From NCBI RefSeq assembly GCF_003335045.1, contig NZ_QOZG01000004.1, forward strand, positions 434,001-498,000: a stretch of 64,000 nucleotides of DNA. The letters run 5' to 3'. A program made the translations under genes and the position numbers. Positions 28,745-38,006 of this stretch are shown piece after piece. Source of the stretch: Paramesorhizobium salinisoli. GTDB taxonomy: Bacteria > Pseudomonadota > Alphaproteobacteria > Rhizobiales > Rhizobiaceae. The notes under the pieces are model-generated. The model saw only the letters and a list, made by a program, of their open reading frames with translations. It searched no databases and was not told the DNA's origin. Numbering within the stretch: the stretch's first letter is position 1; each line of letters opens with the position of its first letter.

Positions 28745-29848
28745 TTACTGGACGTTTGCGCCGACGACGCTGTCCCAGTTCTTGGTGATCACTTCGTTCG
28801 ACGCCTTCTGCTCGTCGAGCGTCGGGAAGACGGCCTTCTCGTAAGATGCCGCCGGAGGCAGCTTGTCGAGAAGATCCTGCGGGACCTTGCCGTTCTTGAC
28901 GAGGTCGTTGAAGCGGATCGGATGGCAATAGCCCTTGAGCCAGGCAAGCTGGCCTTCGTCGGAATAGAGATATTCCATCCAGAGCTTGGCGGCGTTCGGA
29001 TGCGGCGCATAGGCGCTGATCGCCTGAACGTAGACGCCGGCGACGACGCCCGACTTCGGCACGACGACTTCAACGGCCGGGTTGCCCTTCAGCGTGTCGC
29101 GATCGGAGAGGGCGTTATAGTCCCAGCGGATCAGGATCGGGGTGGAGCCCTGTGCCAGAGAGGCGGCCTTGCCGATGACAGGCACGAAATTGCCGTTGGC
29201 ATTCAACTGCTTGAAGAACTCCAGGCCAGCTTCGCCGGCTTTCGTTCCCGCTTCAGCACCTGATGCGAGCCCGGCGGCGTAGACGCCGAGGATCGCCTGG
29301 TTGGACGCGCGCGGATCGCCTGCGAGCGCCACGGAATTCTTATACTCATCCTTGAGCAGGTCCGACCAATCCTGAGGTACGTTCTGGATGATGTCCTTGT
29401 TCACCTCGAAGGAGAGAACACCATAATAGTCGCCGTACCAGTGGCCTTCCGGATCCTTGGCGTCGTCGGGGATCGAATCCCAGGTCGAGACCTTGTAGGA
29501 CTGCGTCAGGCCATCGGCCTTGGCGGAGGGGCCAAAGGAGAAACCGACGTCGATGACGTCAGGCGCCTGCGGGCCCTTGTTGTCCTTGTTGGCCTTGATC
29601 GCCTCGATCTCGTCGCCCGAACCAGCGTCCGGGTTCAGTTCATTGATCTCAATGCCGTACTTCTCCTTGAAGCCGGTGATCAGGGCGCCATATCCGCACC
29701 AGTCATGGGGCAGCGCGATGGTCGTCAACTGACCCTCAGCCTTGGCGGCAGCGATGAGTTCGGCAGATGGTTCGGCAGCGGCGACAGACGTGCCGACGAT
29801 GGCGAGAGCAGTCGATAGAGACAGCAAACGAGCTGAATACCCAAGCAT
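28745..29848 (-). CDS. ABC importer periplasmic binding protein (family 1)
   Basis: A 367-residue solute-binding protein with a signal peptide ending near SVAAAEPS; the ATG at 29848 has an AGGGGAG site. Mature segments LTTIALPHDWCGYGALITGF, DVIDVGFSFGPSA and GSTPILIRWDYNAL are like the AfuA/PotD-like group that binds iron(III), polyamines or phosphonates. Cys in HDWCGYG and KGYCHPI could pair. As first gene of the operon it sets specificity, which I cannot assign. The frame is open further upstream, but no ribosome site supports a longer protein. Confidence 0.88.
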   Translation of the reverse strand: MLGYSARLLSLSTALAIVGTSVAAAEPSAELIAAAKAEGQLTTIALPHDWCGYGALITGFKEKYGIEINELNPDAGSGDEIEAIKANKDNKGPQAPDVIDVGFSFGPSAKADGLTQSYKVSTWDSIPDDAKDPEGHWYGDYYGVLSFEVNKDIIQNVPQDWSDLLKDEYKNSVALAGDPRASNQAILGVYAAGLASGAEAGTKAGEAGLEFFKQLNANGNFVPVIGKAASLAQGSTPILIRWDYNALSDRDTLKGNPAVEVVVPKSGVVAGVYVQAISAYAPHPNAAKLWMEYLYSDEGQLAWLKGYCHPIRFNDLVKNGKVPQDLLDKLPPAASYEKAVFPTLDEQKASNEVITKNWDSVVGANVQ

Positions 29849-30162
29849 GAAAAAACTCCCCTGTTGCGGCGAACGCCTTTGGCTCAAATCCGGCATCCGC
29901 GCCATCCCGATAGTCTCATCGAATGACAATTGGATGACAGCAGCGACATATGCCGAATTTCGTAGCGGCAGGAAGTGAAACACTTTTCCCGGGGCTTAGC
30001 AATTGATCCGTTTTACTAATTCGCCGAGCATGACAAAAATATTTCATATCTGTGACGTGGTTTATCGGTTTTGCGGGGCGGCAAGAGCGCACAGGGTTTC
30101 CCAATTTCTTGGGGATTCGTAGTCAGCCTGTAAGCTTATGAACCGAAACAGGTTCCCCAGCC
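29849..30162. other. Intergenic region upstream of the ABC operon
   Basis: 314 bases between the ABC binding-protein start and the stop of the efflux gene on the same strand. It must hold the ABC operon promoter, on the minus strand. I see no clear gene, strong hairpin or recognisable operator; it is AT-richer than its neighbours around 29990-30070. Confidence 0.5.
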
Positions 30163-31746
30163 CTAATGGCCGCCACCGCCGGCCGCCGGTTTTCCGGGTT
30201 TGCGCAGCAGGATGGCGAAAACCGCCAGAGACGCGAAAAGCATCGTCAGGATGAAGAACACGTCAATGAAGGACATCAGCGTCGCCTGCTGGCGGACCAT
30301 GGCAGACATCCTAGCGAGAGCCGCGGTACTGCCGTCGATGCCGCTGGCATTGAATTTAGCCGCCATGCTGGCGAGCATGTCCTCGGCTTCGCGGTTGCCC
30401 CAGCTGACATGCTCCGCCAGTCGGGCATAGTGCATATCGGCGCGATCGGTCAGGATGGTGTTGATGACGGCGAGGCCGACAGCGCCGCCGAGATTGCGCG
30501 TCAGATTGAAGAGGCCGGAAGCATTCTTCATGCGCGAAGGCGGCAATGTGCCCAGCGCCAGATTGTTGATCGGCACCATGCAGAGCATCAGCGAGCAGCC
30601 GCGCAGGATCTGCGGAAGCAGAAGCTCATGAAAATCCCAATCCGCCGTCAGCCCGGTCATCGTCCATGTGCCGGCGGCGAAGCCCAGGAAGCCGATCATC
30701 ATCATCAGGCGCGGGTCCATGCGATTGGACAGGAAACCTGCAACCGGCGCGGTCATGAACATGGCGAGGCCGCTGATGAACAGCGTTTCGCCGATCATCA
30801 GCGCGTCATAGCCGCGGATCTGGCCGAGATAGAGCGGGTAGAGATAGGTTAGGCCATAGAGGCCAACGCCCATGATGAAGGAGAAGACCGAGCCGAAGGC
30901 GAAGTTGACATTGCTGAAGGCGCGCAGATCGACGATCGGCTCCTCGGCTGTAAAGACGCGATAAAAGAAGATGATCGCGCCCACGGCGAGGATGATGCTG
31001 AAGATCAGGATCGTGTCATCCTGAAGCCAGTCGTTGCGCGGGCCCTCTTCGAGAACATATTCTAGCGAACCGAGGAAAGCGGCCATGCCGGCCAGGCCCC
31101 ACCAGTCGAACTTGCTCATGAGTGAGCTGTCGCCCTCGTCGAAGTCGATGAGGTTCCATGCGGCGATCGCCACGAGAATGCCGGGGAAGACATTGACCAG
31201 AAACAGCCAGTGCCAGGAAAAAGCGTCGCTCAGATAGCCGCCGACCGTCGGGCCTATGGTCGGCGCGAGCGTGGCGACGAGGCCGATCATTGGCGAGACG
31301 ATGGAGCGTTTCGACGGTGGAAAGATGGTGAAGGCGGCCGCGAACACGCTAGGGATCATGCCGCCGCCGATAAAGCCCTGTATCGCGCGGTAAATGATCA
31401 TCTGGTCGATGGAGGTCGCCGTCGCGCAAAGGATGCTCGCCAGGGTGAATCCTGCCGCCGACACGGTGAACAGCACGCGGGTCGACATGACCCGGCCGAG
31501 AAAGCCGGAAAGCGGAATCATGATGACTTCCGCGATCAAATAGGATGTCTGGACCCAAGATATCTCGTCGGAACTGGCGCTCAGCCCCGCCTGGATCTCC
31601 GCCAGCGAAGCCGAGACGATCTGGATGTCCAGGATGGCCATGAACATGCCGAAGACCATCGCCAGGAAGGCAAGGGCCTTTTTCGGGTCTATGCGTTCAT
31701 CGGCGGGGGCCTGTGGCACCGGCATGTCGGCTGTCGTGGTGGCCAT
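30163..31746 (-). CDS. emrB: EmrB/QacA-type MFS multidrug exporter (DHA2)
   Basis: A 527-residue major facilitator transporter with about 14 hydrophobic helices, the DHA2 family. Motifs include FMAILDIQIVSASL in helix 1, SGFLGRVMSTR after helix 2, and GPTVGGYLSDAFSWHWLFLVN (motif C region). It exports drugs or hydrophobic compounds using the proton gradient. Upstream by 41 bases is an EmrA-type adaptor and, divergent, a TetR regulator, which is the usual efflux arrangement. A Gly/His-rich tail ends the protein. Confidence 0.9.
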   Translation of the reverse strand: MATTTADMPVPQAPADERIDPKKALAFLAMVFGMFMAILDIQIVSASLAEIQAGLSASSDEISWVQTSYLIAEVIMIPLSGFLGRVMSTRVLFTVSAAGFTLASILCATATSIDQMIIYRAIQGFIGGGMIPSVFAAAFTIFPPSKRSIVSPMIGLVATLAPTIGPTVGGYLSDAFSWHWLFLVNVFPGILVAIAAWNLIDFDEGDSSLMSKFDWWGLAGMAAFLGSLEYVLEEGPRNDWLQDDTILIFSIILAVGAIIFFYRVFTAEEPIVDLRAFSNVNFAFGSVFSFIMGVGLYGLTYLYPLYLGQIRGYDALMIGETLFISGLAMFMTAPVAGFLSNRMDPRLMMMIGFLGFAAGTWTMTGLTADWDFHELLLPQILRGCSLMLCMVPINNLALGTLPPSRMKNASGLFNLTRNLGGAVGLAVINTILTDRADMHYARLAEHVSWGNREAEDMLASMAAKFNASGIDGSTAALARMSAMVRQQATLMSFIDVFFILTMLFASLAVFAILLRKPGKPAAGGGGH

Positions 31747-31787
31747 GACGGCTCACTCCATGAAATCTGGCAGCTAGAGTAGAAACC

Positions 31788-33038
31788 CTATTTCGCTGCT
31801 GCGGCCTTTTCGTCCGGCGCGGTGCGGGTATCGATGCTGACGATGACGCTCAGACCGGCGCGAAACTTGCCGGTGGCAAGCGCCTCGGGCGGGATGGAAA
31901 TACGGACGGGGACGCGCTGGACGACCTTGGTGAAATTGCCCGTGGCGTTCTCCGGCGGCAGGAGCGAGAAGACCGAACCGGAAGCCGGGGCGATCGAAGC
32001 CACCGTTCCCTCGAAGGTCTCCCCATCCATCGCATCGACGGAGATACGCACCTTCTCGCCCCGCTTGATTTCGGCGAGCTGCGTTTCCTTGTAGTTGGCG
32101 TCGATATAGAGGTGATCGACCGGCACGAGCGCCGCTATCCTCTGGCCGGCGCTGACGAGATCGCCCTGTTTGCCCGAGAGATTGCCGACTACACCGTCGA
32201 AAGGCGCACGAATGGTGGTGAACGAAAGATCGCGTGTCGCCTTGTCACGGGCGAGTTCGAGCGAGCGCATGCTGCTCTCGGCTTCCTTGTACTGCGCCTG
32301 CAACACGCCGATATTGGCGTTGGCGGCTGCGATCTGCGCTTCGGCGCCCGCCAGGTTGGCGTCGGCCTGGTTGAGCGCCGATGTGGCGTTGTCGACGTCG
32401 GACTGAGAGGCAAAGCGCGTATTATGCAGTTGCTGCGCCCGCGCCATTGTCGTCTTGGCGTTGGTCGCCACCGCGCTGGCGGCGAGCTTCGACGCCTGGG
32501 CCTGCTGGAGCGAGGCCTGCGCCGCCTTGATCTGTGCGGCGATGCTCGCCAGCGTCTGGTGCTGGGTCGCAATCTTGGCCTCGGCCTCTTCCAGAGCGAT
32601 GTGATAGTCGCCGGCATCGAGCTGGAAGATGACATCTCCAGCCTTGACGAACTGGTTCGCGGCGACCGGTACCTTCTCGATATAGCCTGTCACCTTTGGC
32701 GACAGGGCGGCGATGTCGCCCTGGATATAGGCGTCGTCGGTGGTCACCAGAAAACGGCCATCCGTCCAGTAATCGTAACCGTACCAGCCGGCGCCTGCCA
32801 GAACGGCAAGTGCTACAACCGGCAGCACGATGCGCCTGCCGATACCCTTCTTCTTTCCGCCCGCACTGGATGATCTATCGCCTGCGTCGGTCTGCGGCTT
32901 CGCGCTGGGCGATGCCTGGGGATAGTCCTTCGGCGCCGGCTGCTCGGCGTGAGCCGGCTCTTCTGCATGCTTCATCAAGGGAAAGGGGCGGACCTCGCCG
33001 CTTTCATCAGACTTAGAAGCGGATCTGGATGTCGACAT
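31788..33038 (-). CDS. emrA: EmrA/HlyD-type membrane fusion protein
   Basis: A 416-residue periplasmic adaptor: cytosolic Pro/Ser-rich tail, one membrane helix (IVLPVVALAVLAGAGWYGYDYW, about residues 85-106), a lipoyl half-motif (VTGYIEKVPVAANQFVKAGD), a long alpha-helical coiled coil rich in Ala/Gln, and a beta-barrel part. The ATG at 33038 is chosen; a GTG at 33065 is possible. It links EmrB to an outer-membrane channel. No TolC gene lies nearby. Operators for the TetR protein overlap its promoter region. Confidence 0.9.
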   Translation of the reverse strand: MSTSRSASKSDESGEVRPFPLMKHAEEPAHAEQPAPKDYPQASPSAKPQTDAGDRSSSAGGKKKGIGRRIVLPVVALAVLAGAGWYGYDYWTDGRFLVTTDDAYIQGDIAALSPKVTGYIEKVPVAANQFVKAGDVIFQLDAGDYHIALEEAEAKIATQHQTLASIAAQIKAAQASLQQAQASKLAASAVATNAKTTMARAQQLHNTRFASQSDVDNATSALNQADANLAGAEAQIAAANANIGVLQAQYKEAESSMRSLELARDKATRDLSFTTIRAPFDGVVGNLSGKQGDLVSAGQRIAALVPVDHLYIDANYKETQLAEIKRGEKVRISVDAMDGETFEGTVASIAPASGSVFSLLPPENATGNFTKVVQRVPVRISIPPEALATGKFRAGLSVIVSIDTRTAPDEKAAAAK

Positions 33039-33073
33039 GGGAACGATGGCTTTCTGTGATCTCACCGGTAAAT

Positions 33074-33148
33074 GAACCGATCGGTTCGACGTGTTGACTT
33101 AGTTCAGAGCAATCGCCATATCAAGGGGGATCGAACCGATTGGTTCGA
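33074..33148. promoter_or_regulatory. Two palindromic TetR operators
   Basis: A perfect palindrome GAACCGATCGGTTC (33074-33087) and a second, TCGAACC-GATT-GGTTCGA (33131-33148), share the half-site GAACC/GGTTC. Both lie between the divergent emrA and tetR-type starts, so the TetR protein probably controls both directions. Confidence 0.8.
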
Positions 33149-33168
33149 AAATAGTGAAGAGTGATGAA

Positions 33169-33891
33169 ATGATTAGCGAGAAAAATGCCGAACCATGCCT
33201 TCCCGAGGAGACCGAGGAGCGTGGTGAAGTTCCGTACCTGCGCCAGCAAAGGCTTGGCGCCGGCCAGGATCCGGCGAAGCGGCAGCAGATTTTAGAGGGC
33301 GCGCGCCGGGTTTTCATGCGCATGGGCTTCGACGCCGCGAGTGTCAACGACATCACGCGCGAGGCGGGCGTCTCCAAGGGCACGATCTATGTCTATTTCA
33401 ACGGCAAGGAAGAACTGTTCGAGGCGCTCTGCGATGAATATCGCGCTTCGATGTTCGCCAGCCTCACGGCGGATATCGAGCACGGGCTTTCAGGGCGCGA
33501 CGCGCTGGTCAAGTTCGGCATTGCGCTTGCAACCCTCATCACGTCAGAACCGGTCATCCGCGCCCAACGCATCATCATCGGCGTTGCCGACCGGATGCCG
33601 GAAGTCGGCGCGCGCTTTTATGAGCGGGGACCGAAACGCGGCAAGGCGTTGCTCAAGACATTCCTCGACGAGCAGGTTCACACCGGTCATCTAGATATCC
33701 CCGATACCGAGCTCGCCTCCCATCAATTGGCCGAATTGTTCCTGGCCGGTATCTACCGCCAGCGCCTGTTTAGCGCCATGGCCGAACCCAGTGCCGAACT
33801 GATCCGCAAGACTGTGATTTCGGCTGTCGAACTGTTTTTTATTGCCTATGCACCGCGGCAACATCAAAATGGAAAAACCAATGAGAAATGA
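33169..33891 (+). CDS. TetR-family repressor of the efflux pair
   Basis: A 240-residue TetR/AcrR regulator. After an unusually acidic N-terminal tail of about 40 residues comes the DNA-binding domain, QQILEGARRVFMRMGF followed by VNDITREAGVSKGTIYVYF. The ligand domain then follows (TetR_C AefR-like: RAQRIIIGVADRMPE). The start is ATG 33169, or GTG 33154. It is divergent from emrAB, with two matching palindromes between, so it most likely represses efflux until a drug-like ligand binds. Confidence 0.9.
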   Translation: MISEKNAEPCLPEETEERGEVPYLRQQRLGAGQDPAKRQQILEGARRVFMRMGFDAASVNDITREAGVSKGTIYVYFNGKEELFEALCDEYRASMFASLTADIEHGLSGRDALVKFGIALATLITSEPVIRAQRIIIGVADRMPEVGARFYERGPKRGKALLKTFLDEQVHTGHLDIPDTELASHQLAELFLAGIYRQRLFSAMAEPSAELIRKTVISAVELFFIAYAPRQHQNGKTNEK

Positions 33892-34039
33892 GGATTTATA
33901 ATCCATTGCAACTAGGGCTGGCTGTTTGATACAACCGGGCGACAAGCGTCGTTCTATTTTGTGCATAAAGCTACGGAAGTTGTTGAATCAGCTTGTATGA
34001 CTAGTTTCTTTTTGCGCCAGTTGTGCGTCTTGTAGCTAT

Positions 34040-34053
34040 GTCGAATATTCGAC
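34040..34053. promoter_or_regulatory. Palindrome upstream of vjbR
   Basis: GTCGAATATTCGAC is a perfect 14-base palindrome about 90 bases before the vjbR start. The rest of 33892-34143 holds no gene; this is the only strong dyad there and could be an operator. Confidence 0.5.
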
Positions 34054-34143
34054 TCGCTTATAGACGCGATGCCGTTTATGGAACGGCTTGTGAAAGATGA
34101 CCTCTCGTTATTCTGGCGGTCTCTCAATGGCTAAGGACGTACA

Positions 34144-34935
34144 ATGAGCCTCGATCTTGTGCATTTTCCCAACTTCAAGAAGGGCTTTTTCGGCTCTTCT
34201 TCCAAGACTGGCACGTTGGAACTGCTTTGCCGTGTTCGTGATGAAATAGGCTGTCAGCATATTTCACATGTTTCACGTACAAGGCTTGACGAGACCGTTC
34301 GGAGCAATCCGTCGGACCTGTCTGTCGTCATGACATTTCCCACCAGCTGGATTCTAAGATATTCCGCCAAGAACTATTTCAGCGTCGATCCCATGGTGCA
34401 GGATGATTCTCCGCTGCTGCGTAACGACGCGGCAGGCACCTTGCGCAATCTCGAACTGGATGCGGACGTCTCACCGGAAGTGAAGGAATTCATCCGGGAC
34501 GGACAAAAACATGGTCTGGGCAATCTTTTCGTTGCCGTAGGTGCTACCAATGCGCATGGTTTTCCCGGTTCGTCCCTGTTCACCTTCGAGGTGGGCGATG
34601 AGGACAAGGAGAAGTTCATCGAAAAGATGCGCCCGCGTCTCCTGAGCGCTTCGAGCCTGATCCATAATTCGCTCTATGGCACCAAGGAAGGCGTCGTCAG
34701 CGCCGCTGCCGCAAGCCTTTTGACCCGGCGTGAGGTTGATTGCCTGCGCTGGGCTGCGAGTGGCAAAACGGATGGCGAAATCGCTGAGATTCTCAACATT
34801 GCCCGCTGGACAGTGGTGACTTATCTGCAGAATGCCAAGATCAAGCTCGGCTGCTCCAATCGGACGTCGGCAGTGGCGACGGCATTGTCGCTTGGCATCA
34901 TCGACATGCCGGACTCGACCCATCTTCAATCATAG
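34144..34935 (+). CDS. vjbR: LuxR-type quorum-sensing regulator, VjbR-like
   Basis: A 263-residue LuxR-family protein: an autoinducer-binding domain (about 20-175) and a C-terminal LuxR helix-turn-helix ([28 protein letters not shown], about 195-255). In Brucella, VjbR responds to acyl-homoserine lactones and controls the virB secretion system and flagellar genes; it lies at the same place, beside flhB. From memory the DNA-binding part is nearly the same as in classical Brucella, while the ligand domain differs at many positions. No luxI-type synthase is in the window. Confidence 0.88.
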   Translation: MSLDLVHFPNFKKGFFGSSSKTGTLELLCRVRDEIGCQHISHVSRTRLDETVRSNPSDLSVVMTFPTSWILRYSAKNYFSVDPMVQDDSPLLRNDAAGTLRNLELDADVSPEVKEFIRDGQKHGLGNLFVAVGATNAHGFPGSSLFTFEVGDEDKEKFIEKMRPRLLSASSLIHNSLYGTKEGVVSAAAASLLTRREVDCLRWAASGKTDGEIAEILNIARWTVVTYLQNAKIKLGCSNRTSAVATALSLGIIDMPDSTHLQS

Positions 34936-34960
34936 AAATAGTGGGTAGCGCGCATCCGTG

Positions 34961-35395
34961 CTATTTGCCGCTCGCTATTCGCTGCGGAATTCGCGCATCC
35001 GCGAAAGCCGCCGCGAGGCGTTCGGTATTATGCGCCGGGCTTTCGCTCGCCTGATCAAAGGTGATGTGATTGAGGTCGATCTGCGCGCCTTTCGCATCGA
35101 TCAGCAGGCGGAAATAGGCATAAACACCCATATTGCGGAATTCCATATCAAGTATGATGCGCGGCGGACGGTCCCAGTCCAGTTCATATTCGCCGCCATG
35201 GCCGAAATGCAGGGTCTGCGGGAAGAAGTGCAATTCCGTCGCCGAGTTGACGATATCGGCGATATTGGCGAAGAGCTCGCAGCGTATGAATGCGATATAG
35301 TCGGCGACATCGACAAGCCGGAGGTCACGGATGACCTCGGTCATATGCCCGGCGATAATCGATTCGCGTGTCTCAGAATATTGCGTGCTTCTCAT
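34961..35395 (-). CDS. Conserved hypothetical protein between vjbR and flhB
   Basis: A 144-residue soluble protein without signal peptide or membrane segment. It contains LVDVADYIAFIRCELFANIADIVNSATELHFFPQTLHFGHGGEYELDW and ends in an Ala/Arg-rich tail. I do not recognise a family. It is convergent with vjbR (stops 25 bases apart) and lies upstream of flhB on the same strand, with about 90 bases between its stop-distal side and motA-operon genes. A role in motility or quorum sensing is suggested only by conserved position. Confidence 0.7.
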   Translation of the reverse strand: MRSTQYSETRESIIAGHMTEVIRDLRLVDVADYIAFIRCELFANIADIVNSATELHFFPQTLHFGHGGEYELDWDRPPRIILDMEFRNMGVYAYFRLLIDAKGAQIDLNHITFDQASESPAHNTERLAAAFADARIPQRIASGK

Positions 35396-35484
35396 GCTTT
35401 CACCGCTTCACGTCCGACAAGCCAGGCTGTTTGACAATTTTTCTAATGAGTAGTCTTTGTTATTCTTGAAGTTTTCCAGTTCTC

Positions 35485-36558
35485 CTACAAAATTGCCCTC
35501 TGTCGTGAGTTGATGAACTGTATAAGTTCGGCGACTGCTTTATAGAATTCCGGGGCTATGGTCTGATCAACCTTCATCTGCTTATACAATGATCTTGCAA
35601 GTTGCACATCCTCGAATATCGGGATGTTATTTGCCTCGGCGATTTCCCGAATTTTCAGGGCGATCAGATCCTGTCCCTTGGCGACGACCACTGGCGCGGC
35701 GTCCTGCGCAGGCTGGTAGCGCAATGCTACCGAGAAATGTGTCGGATTGGCGATGACGAGGGTGGCCGTCGGCACTGATGCGATCATGCGCCGCCGGGCT
35801 CTGTCGCGTCCGAGCGAACGCTGGCGCGCCTTCACCAATGGATCGCCTTCCGATTGTTTGTGCTCGTCCTTGATCTCTTGCTTGGTCATGCGCAATTCGC
35901 TGCGCCAGTGAAAGCGCGACCAGGCGATGTCGAAGCCTGCCAGAAGGGTGATGGCGATTGCGTTGGCGGCGAGCAGGCGGATGACATTCTCGCGGATGAA
36001 TTCCGGAAGCGCTCGGGGGTCGGTGGCGATGGCGTCGGTGAAGAGCGTATTGCTCTTGAAGAAGACGAAAAAGACCACGAGGCTTGCGGCGGAGAGCTTG
36101 AACAGGGATTTCAGGAACTCGACCTGGCCCGACCGGCCGAATATGCGCGACCAGCCTTTTGCAAGCGAAATGCGCGAAAACTGTGGGCGTATACGCTCCA
36201 TCACCAGGACCGGCGCATTCTGGAGTACGGAGGCAGCGATGCCGGCCAAAGGTATGATCACCAATATAGGCAACAGAGCAGTGCCGACGGCAATCGTCAG
36301 GATCTGGAAAAGCTGGCCGGCATCTTCGCTGCCGTTGAGTTGCCAGTCCTCGGGTCGGTCGATCAGTTCAGCCAAGAAGAAGGTGAGCTTGGCGACGCCA
36401 GGCGTGGCGATGAAGACCGCGATGAGCAGAAAGGCGAGCACCGATGCCAGGATTGGCGCCTCCTTCGAGAATGGCAGATTGCCTTTCTCCACCGCATCGC
36501 GAATCTTCTGCTCGGTCGCCTCTTCCGTTTTACTTTCTTTATCGGGAGCGTCTGACAT
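35485..36558 (-). CDS. flhB: Flagellar export switch protein FlhB
   Basis: A 357-residue component of the flagellar type III export gate that switches substrate class from rod/hook to filament. There are four membrane helices in the first 215 residues, then a cytosolic domain with the self-cleaving motif NPTH at residues 271-274. The acidic N-terminus (DKESKTEEATEQKIRDAVEKG) is typical. It is the last gene of the leftward operon motA-fliM-(coiled-coil gene)-fliN-fliG-flhB. Confidence 0.95.
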   Translation of the reverse strand: MSDAPDKESKTEEATEQKIRDAVEKGNLPFSKEAPILASVLAFLLIAVFIATPGVAKLTFFLAELIDRPEDWQLNGSEDAGQLFQILTIAVGTALLPILVIIPLAGIAASVLQNAPVLVMERIRPQFSRISLAKGWSRIFGRSGQVEFLKSLFKLSAASLVVFFVFFKSNTLFTDAIATDPRALPEFIRENVIRLLAANAIAITLLAGFDIAWSRFHWRSELRMTKQEIKDEHKQSEGDPLVKARQRSLGRDRARRRMIASVPTATLVIANPTHFSVALRYQPAQDAAPVVVAKGQDLIALKIREIAEANNIPIFEDVQLARSLYKQMKVDQTIAPEFYKAVAELIQFINSRQRAIL

Positions 36559-36589
36559 GAGGTCGCGGCGGGGCGGGGGCGGCCGCCGG

Positions 36590-37642
36590 TCAGGCGGCGG
36601 CGCCTTCCGCTTCGAGATCGATCACGCCGCGTTCCGACAGGGCGATAGCCGTGCGGGCGATGGCGCGGCGGGCATCGGCGATATCCTGCGCCGTGATGTT
36701 TCCCTGTCCTGATGAAAGCTCCGTTTCCACCATACGCCGGCCGCGTGCCGAGAGCGAGGAGAGAACCAGTTCCTGCAATTTCGCCTCTGCACCCCGCAGT
36801 GCGGTGGTGACCTGCTCGGTCTGGACGTCATCGAACAGGAGCAGGCGTGCCCGCTGCGAAAGCCGCACGATATCCTCGAAGGTAAAGAGCTTCGCCTTGA
36901 TCCGCGCCAGATCGTCCGTGTTGAGATCGGAAAGGCTACCCAGCATGTCGTCGATCTCGAACTTGTCGAGTTGGTTCAGAATATTGGCGATCTGGCCGTG
37001 ATTGGCCTGTTGCGGACCCTTGTCGGTCTTCCCCGTCACTTCGCGGCGCAGCACATCCTCGAGCAATTCGGACACCGCCGGGGTTACCGTACGGATGTGG
37101 AGCGTGCGCTGGACGACGACGCTGCGCAGACCGCCGGGCAGGCCGATGAACAGGCGCGCGGCGATATCCGACGGCAGCTTGGAGATGATGAAAGCGATGA
37201 TCTGCGGGTGCTGCTCGGCGAGATAGCCCTGCAGGGTTTCGATGGGCACGCGGGTAAGCTGGTCCCAGACCGATTCCTTCACAAGCATCGGTCGCGGCCG
37301 CTCATCGAAAAGCGCGTCGACTTCTTCCTGCGGCAGGGCTTCCCGCAAGAGCCCCTCGAAGCGCAGGCCTGCTTCTGAAAGTGATGCGCCGTCCGCGAAG
37401 GCGTCTTCGAATTCCTTGACCAGTTCCTCGAAATCGTTGGGCGATATCGGGTCGAGCTTGCGGGCCTGACTGGCAAGCAGGCGCAAATCGTCAGGCTGGA
37501 AATGCTTGAGGAGACGTGCTGCCGCAGGCCGGCCGATGGCGACCAGAAGGGCTGCGGCCTTTTGCGGGCCGGACAATGCCCCGATGCCGCGCGCGTCCTC
37601 ACCGGATTCCATCCCTGTCTCGCTTTCGTACTTTTCGGACAT
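36590..37642 (-). CDS. fliG: Flagellar motor switch protein FliG
   Basis: A 350-residue rotor protein that contacts MotA and sets rotation direction. FliG_N starts at LSGPQKAAALLVAIG; the middle domain holds the EHPQIIAFIISKLP motif; the C-terminal domain has FTFEDIVRLSQRARLLLFDDV with the charged residues that face the stator. Length is normal. It lies 8 bases after fliN and just before flhB. Confidence 0.95.
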   Translation of the reverse strand: MSEKYESETGMESGEDARGIGALSGPQKAAALLVAIGRPAAARLLKHFQPDDLRLLASQARKLDPISPNDFEELVKEFEDAFADGASLSEAGLRFEGLLREALPQEEVDALFDERPRPMLVKESVWDQLTRVPIETLQGYLAEQHPQIIAFIISKLPSDIAARLFIGLPGGLRSVVVQRTLHIRTVTPAVSELLEDVLRREVTGKTDKGPQQANHGQIANILNQLDKFEIDDMLGSLSDLNTDDLARIKAKLFTFEDIVRLSQRARLLLFDDVQTEQVTTALRGAEAKLQELVLSSLSARGRRMVETELSSGQGNITAQDIADARRAIARTAIALSERGVIDLEAEGAAA

Positions 37643-37650
37643 GGGGTGCG

Positions 37651-37983
37651 CTATTTGCCGATGACTTCGGTCAGGCTGACGCCGAAGCGGGAGGAATCGT
37701 CTTCCAGCACGATCACTTCGCCGCGCGCGATGACCCGGCCGTTGACGACGATATCGACGGGATCACCGATCTGCTTGTCGAGGGTAACGACGGCTCCACG
37801 TCCAAGCTTCATCAGATTGGCGACCGGCATCGACGTGCCGCCGAGCACTACCTGGACATCGACAGGAATGCCCATGATCAGGTCCAGATTGGGCTTCCCG
37901 GTCCCGCTCTGGCTCGTCTGGCGGCCGGCGCGCGGCTCGTCGCTTTTAAGCGCTTCTATCGCTTCGTCGAGTTCGTTGTCCAT
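37651..37983 (-). CDS. fliN: Flagellar motor switch protein FliN
   Basis: A 110-residue SpoA-domain protein of the C-ring: LDLIMGIPVDVQVVLGGTSMPVANLMKLGRGAVVTLDKQIGDPVDIVVNGRVIARGEVIV is the whole conserved core. The start ATG at 37983 has an AGGGAAG site; a longer frame to 38010 is not needed. It has the short form without the extended N-terminus of some alphaproteobacteria. Confidence 0.94.
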   Translation of the reverse strand: MDNELDEAIEALKSDEPRAGRQTSQSGTGKPNLDLIMGIPVDVQVVLGGTSMPVANLMKLGRGAVVTLDKQIGDPVDIVVNGRVIARGEVIVLEDDSSRFGVSLTEVIGK

Positions 37984-38006
37984 CAGTCTTCCCTTTGCCT
38001 GCGTGA

